Part shown: one piece after another, positions 1 through 5,753 of the stretch | Layout: each line of letters begins with the position of its first letter | Numbering within the stretch: the first letter of the stretch is position 1 | Assembly: GCA_025455245.1 (NCBI GenBank) | Contig: JALOMX010000130.1 | Coordinates: 1 to 6,248 of the forward strand | DNA: 6,248 nucleotides | DNA from: Chitinophagaceae bacterium | GTDB lineage: Bacteria; Bacteroidota; Bacteroidia; Chitinophagales; Chitinophagaceae | Direction: 5' to 3' | Notes under the pieces: model-generated | The model's input: only the letters and a program-made list of their open reading frames with translations | What the model was told of the DNA's origin: nothing | The model's database searches: none | Translations under genes and position numbers: made by a program

Positions 1-2960
1 CCAAGCAATTCAGGGTTTGCATCCCATCTTTCTACGGTAACAGGGGCGCCAACAGGTGCAGTAATCGGTGTTTGTATTCCCGGCTCACGGAAGGGCCTTT
101 CCGTACCTGTAATTACGCCATAGAAGAATCCATTGCTTGTTGCTGTTGCATTCACTTCATCCGTGCTGCCCTGGGTAGGAGCAACAACCGTAAGCGATGG
201 TACAGTAACCCGCATGCTTTCAAACTTTTCAAGCTGATCAATTCCTCCATCGGGAGTAAGCAAAGTGGTGTTTAACACAACCGGTTCCGGCAAAGGATTT
301 CCTGTACTTGTGGTGAAGAAGGTTGTTCCGGTTAATTGTGTAAGTGAACGACCTCCGGGGTCAGATGATGAAACGAATTCGAAAACTGTTCCTGTAATGC
401 AAATATTGTTTCCCGCTACCACAGAAAGAGGGGGTGCGGAACTTGTAAATACAAACAAACCATCAGATGTAGATGGATTACCGTCACCCTCGGTCATTTG
501 AATAAAGTATCCGTTGTTTTTGGTACCTGTAACAATACCGCTAACCGTTACCACCGAACCGAGAAGGGGAGACGTGAGGCCTGCACCCTGAACCTCTGCA
601 ATGGTAGCATTGGTGTTACAAACGGGAATAGGGTTGACGGAGATAGACAGTACTTTATTCACCTTGCTTCCGGTATTGTCCGTTGCCTCAACCGTAAAAG
701 TGAACGGTGAACCCACTGTTGTCTGGGGTGTTCCGGTGATTTGTCCTGATGATGACAACTGAAGTCCGTCCGGCAGTTCACCGGCAATGATGTCGAACGT
801 AACCGGAAGCGCACCAAACGATGCAACAATGGTAGCTGAGTATGGCTGCAGAACAATGGCGTCCGGTAAAGAGGTTGTGGTGATAATGAATTGTCCCTGG
901 CAAAGGTTGGCAGCGCTTGCGCTGTTTCTCGGAACAGGTGTGCCGCTGATAAAATCTGAACCGTTCTGATCGGTATCGCGGCAACCGTTTTGCAAACGGA
1001 TGGCTGCTGTTGAATTGGAAAGTTGCGGTGCGGCACCTGTGCCTTCAAAACAATTTGCTGTGGTGCCATAACCAACAAGATCGACAATATCGGTAGCGGT
1101 ACTGCAAACCCCTTGCGCCGTGGTGGTACTTGCCACCGCTACTTTTCCGGCCCCGGCTGCCATGGCAATGGTTCCGGTGGCATCAGGCGTTGGCAATGGA
1201 ATATTGGTAACAGTGCTCCCTATCGCTTGTTGTACAAGATAATATTTTCCGGGCATTATGATTCCGGATAATGGAGTGACTTGTGTGAAATTACCCGTTG
1301 CAGAAGCATATTGCACAGACCATCCGGTAAGCGACTGTGGCACATTGCCCGCATTGAATAATTCAATGAAATCATTGGAGTAAACCGCCCCGCTATTACC
1401 ACCACCGCCATACACCTGGCTGATCACAATCTTTGGTGCACATACATTGAATGGGCTTGCACTGTTGCGTGGAGCCGGAATTCCTGTTTCGAAGTCATTG
1501 CTGTTATTATCACTGTCCTGACAGCCGCCGAATTTTCTGAACAGGGCAGTGGTATTAGATAAAGCAGGGGCAGCTGTGCCTTCAAAAAAGTTTGCTGTAC
1601 CATACCCAACAAGATCAATGATCTGACCGAGTTGTTCCGTGGTACAAGGTGTAGAACCTCCATTACATGCAAGGCCCTGTGTGGAATTTACGATGACTAA
1701 TTTTCCGCTGGCGGCACTGATATTATTGGTACCTGAAGCATCCTGCGCAGGTACATCTGTTCCCGATGCTGCACCCGCAAGACGAACAAGGTAATATTGT
1801 CCCGGAGCGAGATTGCCGGTTAATGCAGTAATCGCATTGGCACCGAAATTTCCGGTTCCTGTTGCACTGGCATATTGAAGTGATTTTCCGGACAGGTTAA
1901 TGGTTTCAGTGCTGCGGTTGAAAATCTCAACATAATCGTACCTGAAGGCCCCTGTTGTTGATCCGTTTCCATAAATCTGTGAAATAACAAGACCTGAATT
2001 ACTGTTTGCTATACCAGCAAGAATGGTTAGGCCAATATTTCCGGAGGCGCTTCTGCTTTGACCATCGGTAACCGAAAAGGGAAGGGAGAAAGTACCCGTT
2101 GTGCTTCCGGCAGCAACAGCAAGTGAATAACTGAAAATGTTATCACCGGCAACAGCATCACCGTTGGTACCATTATCGTACATGGTTTGGGCTGCGTTGC
2201 CCCCGATGGAGGAAAGGTTGACAGTTACCGACAACCCGGTACTTGCCGGGTTGGTACCCGGGGAAACTGTAACCGTAAGTAATGTGCTCTCACCTGTATT
2301 CAGGGAAGATGGATTGGCATTGCCAGCCCCCGAGGGTGGTGTAGGGGAGGTGCACAAATTTGCTGCCGTCTGACTGTTGCGCGGATTGGGCGTGTTTACA
2401 TCAAAGTCTGCTCCGTTGTTGTCTGTATCGGTACAGCCATTGGTTTTCCTGATGGCTGCTGCTGTGTTACTTAAAACGCCCGTCGGTTGATTACCCTCGC
2501 TGCAATTGGCAGAGCCAAAGCCGACAAAGTCAACCACATTGGTGGTAGGGCAGGTGCCGCTGAGGGCTGTTGTACTATTCACCAAGGCCACTTTTCCGTT
2601 GGTTCCCGACAGATTAAGTGTTCCCGTTGCGTCTGCAGCCGGAAGTGGTGCACCAACATTGACGTTCCCAGTGGCTAACTGGATGAGATAATATTTTCCG
2701 GGATCAATACTGCCTGAAAGGGTGGCGACACTCCAGGTACTGCCGGTAGAGGAAGCATATTGCACAGACCATCCTGAAAGATTTTGTGCAGTTGTTCCTG
2801 CATTAAATAATTCAACATAGTCATAATTATAGGTGGCATTGCTATTACCACCTCCTCCATACACCTGACTGATGACAATCTTTGCCTGTGCCTGACCCAA
2901 AAAGGGCATCAGCAGAAACAATCCCATGCACCCAAAAAACACTTTGTAAACTTTCTTCAT
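1..2960 (-). CDS. Secreted lamin-tail-domain protein, probable ExeM/NucH-type extracellular endonuclease (C-terminus missing)
   Basis: The frame is open for 986 codons from the ATG at 2960 to the left edge, with no stop, so the gene is partial at its 3' end. Residues 1-26 form a signal peptide (MKKVYK, hydrophobic stretch, GQAQA), which fixes the start although no Shine-Dalgarno is visible. Three lamin-tail domains follow at about 27-203, 324-507 and 510-687, each opening with a (I/V)ISQ(V/I)YG motif and a YVELFN/FIELFN-like strand, and closing with a C-x-D-x-D-x-N-x-x-D-F motif and PRNS. Between LTD1 and LTD2 (204-320) lies an Ig-like module with YDNGTNGDAVAGDNIFSYS, resembling choice-of-anchor X. 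Residues 690-775 look like a He_PIG putative-Ig domain (LPDGLQLSSSGQITGTP). From about 784 (ATIAEVQGAGLTSPLLG, then GYFIQM and DGLFVF) the sequence resembles the OB-fold segment placed before the endonuclease/exonuclease/phosphatase domain in ExeM/NucH proteins. That catalytic domain is not in the window, so nuclease activity is inferred from architecture. An alternative is a non-enzymatic LTD surface protein. Domain calls are solid; the enzyme call is moderate. Confidence 0.85.
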   Translation of the reverse strand, partial: MKKVYKVFFGCMGLFLLMPFLGQAQAKIVISQVYGGGGNSNATYNYDYVELFNAGTTAQNLSGWSVQYASSTGSTWSVATLSGSIDPGKYYLIQLATGNVNVGAPLPAADATGTLNLSGTNGKVALVNSTTALSGTCPTTNVVDFVGFGSANCSEGNQPTGVLSNTAAAIRKTNGCTDTDNNGADFDVNTPNPRNSQTAANLCTSPTPPSGAGNANPSSLNTGESTLLTVTVSPGTNPASTGLSVTVNLSSIGGNAAQTMYDNGTNGDAVAGDNIFSYSLAVAAGSTTGTFSLPFSVTDGQSRSASGNIGLTILAGIANSNSGLVISQIYGNGSTTGAFRYDYVEIFNRSTETINLSGKSLQYASATGTGNFGANAITALTGNLAPGQYYLVRLAGAASGTDVPAQDASGTNNISAASGKLVIVNSTQGLACNGGSTPCTTEQLGQIIDLVGYGTANFFEGTAAPALSNTTALFRKFGGCQDSDNNSNDFETGIPAPRNSASPFNVCAPKIVISQVYGGGGNSGAVYSNDFIELFNAGNVPQSLTGWSVQYASATGNFTQVTPLSGIIMPGKYYLVQQAIGSTVTNIPLPTPDATGTIAMAAGAGKVAVASTTTAQGVCSTATDIVDLVGYGTTANCFEGTGAAPQLSNSTAAIRLQNGCRDTDQNGSDFISGTPVPRNSASAANLCQGQFIITTTSLPDAIVLQPYSATIVASFGALPVTFDIIAGELPDGLQLSSSGQITGTPQTTVGSPFTFTVEATDNTGSKVNKVLSISVNPIPVCNTNATIAEVQGAGLTSPLLGSVVTVSGIVTGTKNNGYFIQMTEGDGNPSTSDGLFVFTSSAPPLSVVAGNNICITGTVFEFVSSSDPGGRSLTQLTGTTFFTTSTGNPLPEPVVLNTTLLTPDGGIDQLEKFESMRVTVPSLTVVAPTQGSTDEVNATATSNGFFYGVITGTERPFREPGIQTPITAPVGAPVTVERWDANPELL
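900..2882 (-). repeat. Three diverged intragenic lamin-tail repeats
   Basis: The three LTD copies lie at about 2882-2352, 1991-1440 and 1433-900. Copies 1 and 3 are clearly the closest pair: both encode KIVISQVYGGGGNS and GWSVQYAS, and they keep exact DNA matches, including a 23-bp identity (2752-2774 against 1303-1325) and a 17-bp identity (2686-2702 against 1237-1253). Copy 2 has the same fold pattern but starts LVISQIYGNGS and has drifted further in DNA. Copies 2 and 3 are almost directly joined (two residues between them), whereas copies 1 and 2 are separated by the Ig-like module. The pattern fits internal duplication of a module followed by divergence; it is a protein-domain repeat and not a mobile or CRISPR repeat. 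Confidence 0.85.
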
Positions 2961-2974
2961 CTTAAGTTTGGTTT

Positions 2975-3012
2975 AAAAAAATAAACCCGGATGTGAGTTC
3001 CACACCGGGGTT
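2975..3012 (-). terminator. Terminator-like hairpin in the leader of the LTD gene
   Basis: Read on the minus strand, two 12-nt arms (3012-3001 and 2995-2984) flank a 5-nt loop. They pair at 10 Watson-Crick positions plus one G-U, with a single C-C mismatch, and the outer GC block (AACCC with GGGTT) is strong. The hairpin is followed by TTTATTTTTTT (2985-2975), so it has the form of an intrinsic terminator for minus-strand transcription; on the plus strand the following bases are not T-rich. The U-tract ends 14 nt before the ATG at 2960. It could terminate read-through from the upstream phosphodiester glycosidase gene, or act as an attenuator if the LTD gene's promoter lies upstream of it. Confidence 0.6.
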
Positions 3013-3089
3013 GAAAAATTCTTATATCATTTAATTAATAAGCAGAACAAGATAAACACAATTCTTAACCTGTTTTGTTTGTTTTCTAC

Positions 3090-3140
3090 AAAAACAATGG
3101 TTTTTCAAACGATCGGACGCAAAATAAAATTCATTTTATT
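3090..3140. repeat. Two small AT-rich inverted repeats in the 230-bp intergenic region
   Basis: The gap 2961-3190 between the two minus-strand genes is AT-rich and holds no gene. Besides the terminator-like hairpin it contains AAAAAC-AATG-GTTTTT (3090-3105, six-base perfect arms) and AATAAAAT-TC-ATTTTATT (3123-3140, eight-base perfect arms). The second sits about 50 nt past the stop codon of the phosphodiester glycosidase gene and could be a weak 3'-end hairpin or an operator. Arms this AT-rich can also arise by chance. I found no convincing Bacteroidota promoter (TAnnTTTG with an upstream TTG) in this gap. Confidence 0.3.
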
Positions 3141-3190
3141 CAAAGGCATGTTATCAATTTATTACGTGGATAACTTTTGAATATAGCTTA

Positions 3191-4156
3191 TTACCGTACA
3201 TGGTAAATCATGAAAACCCCGGGTACCGGCCTTTGACCCTCCTTATCGCTTGGTTTGATGGTTTCTTTACCGTTTAGTAATAAACAACTGCTGCCGCCGC
3301 CATCAAGGTTCAACCCTTCTATACAGCCCAACGATTTCAAAACCATGGCTTCCTGTTTAAGGGTCATGCCTTCTGCAATGCCGGGGTTTCTGCCCTCCAC
3401 CATTAAAATAATTAATCTACGATCTGCAGTGTAGCCCATGGCCGTACGGGGATGGCGGTCAGCCTCGCCATTCACAAACATGATTTCCTCTTTATTGGTA
3501 ATCCTTATTTCGCCATTGTGCAGTAAGGCAGGCCCTCCGCCAATGGCTGTTTGCATTTTCCATTTTTTCTTTACCCCATTTTCTTTGGTAGTGGCAGCTA
3601 TTATTTCACTCATATCCGGATCGGCATGGGGGCCTGTTTTCACAAGCGGCGCTTTTTGTAAAGCAAGAGGATATTTTGTGGCGGTATCCGTAAAAAGCCA
3701 TGCAACATCGGGCTTCCGGTTTTTTGAAATGCCAAACACACTTCGTGTTACATATCTGTACAGGCTGTCGTTACGGTTTTTTACAGTAGGTACATTATAG
3801 CCAAGTTGTTTGCCTTCCCTGATCAAACTGTTCAGGTTGCTATTGGTTTGAAATGAAAAAAAAGTACCATTTACCACAACAACGGGTTTTCCTTCCTGCT
3901 CAAAAAACTGCTGCGGCGTAAGCCTTTTTCCGGATGAAGACTGTGTTGTAAATTCCAGAAGTTTATCTTTTAGATCAGCCGAAATATAAAAGCATCTGTT
4001 TGGTTTACCTTCCATGCTATCCCTGCTTTCAAAAACCCTGATACCCGAAGGAAGGCCTGAAAAAGAATCACTGATGTCTTTCCACCTCAGTTGTGCAGAT
4101 ATTTTCGAAGAAAAGACCAAACCCGTAATCATGAGTGCAAAAAAAACAGGGCGCAT
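3191..4156 (-). CDS. Secreted phosphodiester glycosidase (NAGPA-domain) family protein
   Basis: The protein matches the NAGPA (PF09992) family, named after the mammalian enzyme that removes the covering GlcNAc from mannose-6-phosphate and which in bacteria probably cleaves phosphodiester-linked sugars outside the cytoplasm; the bacterial substrate is unknown. With the start at 4156 (321 residues), MRPVFFALMITGLVFSSKISAQ is a clean signal peptide ending near residue 22. The family signatures follow in order: VVNGTFF (about 94-100), IGGGPALLHNGEI (205-217), HPRTAMG (235-241), GRNPGIAEGMTL (255-266), LNLDGGGSS (282-290) and a final PSDKEGQRPVPGVFMI. All core motifs are intact and the length is normal, so it should be functional. 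The frame extends upstream to an ATG at 4234 (347 residues), but that would put a 26-residue polar extension before the signal peptide. Neither start has a Shine-Dalgarno. The gene is divergent from the oxidoreductase operon and codirectional with, but 230 bp away from, the LTD gene. Confidence 0.88.
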   Translation of the reverse strand: MRPVFFALMITGLVFSSKISAQLRWKDISDSFSGLPSGIRVFESRDSMEGKPNRCFYISADLKDKLLEFTTQSSSGKRLTPQQFFEQEGKPVVVVNGTFFSFQTNSNLNSLIREGKQLGYNVPTVKNRNDSLYRYVTRSVFGISKNRKPDVAWLFTDTATKYPLALQKAPLVKTGPHADPDMSEIIAATTKENGVKKKWKMQTAIGGGPALLHNGEIRITNKEEIMFVNGEADRHPRTAMGYTADRRLIILMVEGRNPGIAEGMTLKQEAMVLKSLGCIEGLNLDGGGSSCLLLNGKETIKPSDKEGQRPVPGVFMIYHVR

Positions 4157-4276
4157 ATGTAATTTTTTTAAGGTTGCAAGTAATGGGAAATCCCCTGTTT
4201 TCCTTAAAAAATTATTGTGAATTATTAGACGCATCTCATTTTTAAATGATATCCATCATAGAATAAGGCACCTGTA

Positions 4277-4288
4277 AAAAGTACTTTT
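4277..4288. promoter_or_regulatory. Perfect 12-bp palindrome in the divergent intergenic region
   Basis: AAAAGTACTTTT is a perfect palindrome, and allowing one unpaired A it extends to GT...AC (4274-4290). It lies between the start of the phosphodiester glycosidase gene (4156, or 4234) and the start of the ferredoxin gene (4345), about 56 nt before the latter, where a regulator of either divergent promoter could bind. A weaker inverted repeat ATGAT-ATCC-ATCAT is at 4246-4259. No matching regulator is encoded here, and no -7/-33 promoter pair of the Bacteroidota type could be assigned with confidence. Confidence 0.3.
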
Positions 4289-4344
4289 ACATCTGATTTT
4301 TTTAAGACTTGAAGTGAGGGTTTTTAACACCGGAAACCAATTTT

Positions 4345-4671
4345 ATGGAAAACGAAACGATTGCTGTAAAACCTCCGCGTCAGCGGAAGGTAAAGGGTAA
4401 AGTTGTCATTGATATTCAGCGTTGCAAGGGCTGCGAATTATGCAAAGAAGCCTGCAAAGAAAATGCGATTGAATTTTCGGGAACAATCAATATCAAGGGG
4501 TATCATTATGCCATTGTAAACAATGATCTCTGTACGGGCTGTGTTAACTGTGCCCTTATGTGTCCCGATGCCGTGATTACCGTTTACCGTACGAAACCTG
4601 AAGGCAAAAAGATGGAAGTGAACCAAGCTGATATTCAGGGTCAGCTTGCTGCCATGGCAGACAAATCTTAA
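4345..4671 (+). CDS. Ferredoxin-like 4Fe-4S subunit (delta) of a 2-oxoacid:ferredoxin oxidoreductase
   Basis: This 108-residue cytoplasmic protein carries two complete CxxCxxCxxxC motifs, C27-C30-C33-C37 and C63-C66-C69-C73 (the latter followed by Pro), each set supplying ligands for two [4Fe-4S] clusters as in the bacterial 2x[4Fe-4S] ferredoxin fold. It is preceded by a basic N-terminal stretch (KPPRQRKVKGK) and followed by a charged tail of about 35 residues. Its role is to carry electrons from the TPP/CoA catalytic subunits to free ferredoxin. It is the first gene of a plus-strand operon: the alpha subunit starts 11 nt after its stop. In Bacteroidota such a ferredoxin gene commonly precedes vorB, which supports the delta-subunit role over a free-standing ferredoxin. 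No clear Shine-Dalgarno is present before the ATG; the start is chosen because the frame upstream offers nothing family-like. Confidence 0.9.
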   Translation: MENETIAVKPPRQRKVKGKVVIDIQRCKGCELCKEACKENAIEFSGTINIKGYHYAIVNNDLCTGCVNCALMCPDAVITVYRTKPEGKKMEVNQADIQGQLAAMADKS

Positions 4672-4682
4672 AACCAATAAAG

Positions 4683-5753
4683 ATGATACAGGATATAAGA
4701 CTGATGAAAGGAAATGAAGCCCTTGCAGAAGCGGCTATTCTCGCAGGTTGTGATGCTTATTTTGGTTATCCCATTACCCCGCAGAGTGAGGTGCTTGAGT
4801 ACCTCGCCCGCGAAATGCCCCTGAGGGGAAGGCTTGTCATGCAGGCTGAAAGTGAAGTTTCATCCATCAATATGGTTTATGGGGCCGCGGGTGCCGGGTT
4901 CCGGGCCATGACATCTTCTTCGTCTCCGGGCATCAGCCTGATGCAGGAAGGTATTTCTTATATGGCGGGTGCCGAATTACCTTGCCTTATTGTCAATGTA
5001 AACCGTGCCGGTCCCGGACTTGGTACCATTCAGCCGGGTCAGGGTGATTATTTTCAGGCTGTAAAAGGCGGAGGACACGGCGACTATCATTTGATCGTCC
5101 TTGCCCCTGATTCCGTTCAGGAAATGGCTGATTTTGTTTTTTTAGGTTTTGACCTTGCCGATAAATATCGAAATCCCGTCATGATTTTGTCCGATGGCGC
5201 TATCGGGCAAATGATGGAAAAGGTGATTTTTAAACCATACCAGCGCCCTGAGGAGCATAAACCATGGGCCACTACCGGAAAAACGCCTGACCGTAAACGC
5301 AACTTTATTACATCGCTGCATATCCAGCCTGAGAGGATGGAGGAGCATAACCTGATGCTTGAAAAAAAATATAACCTGATCGCGAAAAATGAACTTCGTT
5401 TTGAAGAGATGCAAACCGAAGATGCGGACTATCTGTTGGTGGCTTATGGTTTGAGTGCAAGGATTTGTCATAAGGCTATGGAACTTGCCAGGGAAAAAGG
5501 AATAAAAGTCGGTTTGATACGACCGATTACCTTATGGCCATTCCCCGAAACCCGGCTCCATGAATTGGCAGGCAGTGTTAAATTAATGCTCAGTGTGGAA
5601 TTGAATACCGGGCAAATGGTTCAGGATATCAAACTTGCCGTCAACGGCAAAGTTCCTGTTCATTTTTATGGCCGGCTTGGTGGAATGGTGCCTGCCCCTG
5701 AAGAAGTACTCCAACATCTGGAAAATTTAATTCAATATCATCATGACAACTGA
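4683..5753 (+). CDS. vorB: 2-oxoacid:ferredoxin oxidoreductase alpha subunit, VorB type
   Basis: The 356-residue protein is the alpha (pyrimidine-binding) subunit of a TPP-dependent 2-oxoacid:ferredoxin oxidoreductase, which with beta, gamma and delta converts a 2-oxoacid plus CoA to acyl-CoA, CO2 and reduced ferredoxin. The N-terminal domain begins [29 protein letters not shown], with the family YPITP motif at residues 29-33. It continues with [28 protein letters not shown] (56-83), and [28 protein letters not shown] (108-135), the last very typical of VorB. The transketolase C-terminal-like domain follows (about 245-350, including [11 protein letters not shown] and [14 protein letters not shown]). 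Length is normal for a stand-alone alpha chain; the gamma domain is not fused to it. The start lies 11 nt after the ferredoxin gene with a weak AAAG before it, and the stop overlaps the beta gene by 11 nt, suggesting translational coupling. Branched-chain 2-oxoacids are the likely substrates by name of the family, but 2-oxoglutarate (KorA) cannot be excluded from sequence alone. Confidence 0.92.
   Translation: MIQDIRLMKGNEALAEAAILAGCDAYFGYPITPQSEVLEYLAREMPLRGRLVMQAESEVSSINMVYGAAGAGFRAMTSSSSPGISLMQEGISYMAGAELPCLIVNVNRAGPGLGTIQPGQGDYFQAVKGGGHGDYHLIVLAPDSVQEMADFVFLGFDLADKYRNPVMILSDGAIGQMMEKVIFKPYQRPEEHKPWATTGKTPDRKRNFITSLHIQPERMEEHNLMLEKKYNLIAKNELRFEEMQTEDADYLLVAYGLSARICHKAMELAREKGIKVGLIRPITLWPFPETRLHELAGSVKLMLSVELNTGQMVQDIKLAVNGKVPVHFYGRLGGMVPAPEEVLQHLENLIQYHHDN

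Noticed and set aside
72..2878. Many short open frames of 60-140 codons on both strands inside the first 2.9 kb
   Set aside because: They lie within the continuous 986-codon minus-strand frame, which has a signal peptide and clear domains. The short frames encode low-complexity or cysteine-rich strings with no family features, as expected for shadows.
900..2882. Repeated DNA considered as CRISPR or mobile-element repeats
   Set aside because: The repeats are long, diverged, in frame and encode a known protein fold; there are no regular spacers, transposase or terminal inverted repeats.
2928..2942. Possible lipoprotein cysteine (C11) in the signal peptide of the LTD protein
   Set aside because: The residues before it (FFG) do not form a lipobox, and the cysteine is too close to the N-terminus, before the hydrophobic core; cleavage after AQA at residues 24-26 fits better.
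3165..3173. DnaA-box-like 9-mer (TTATCCACG on the minus strand)
   Set aside because: It is a single site with one mismatch to the TTATCCACA consensus, without further boxes or an origin-type context; chance is the simplest explanation.
3438..4220. Plus-strand open frames at 3438-3800 and 4014-4220
   Set aside because: They are antisense to the phosphodiester glycosidase gene, which has all its family motifs.
4291..4344. Bacteroidota-type promoter (TAnnTTTG) upstream of the ferredoxin gene, with TAAGACTTG as the nearest match
   Set aside because: The spacing within the motif is off by one base and there is no TTG-type upstream element at the expected distance.
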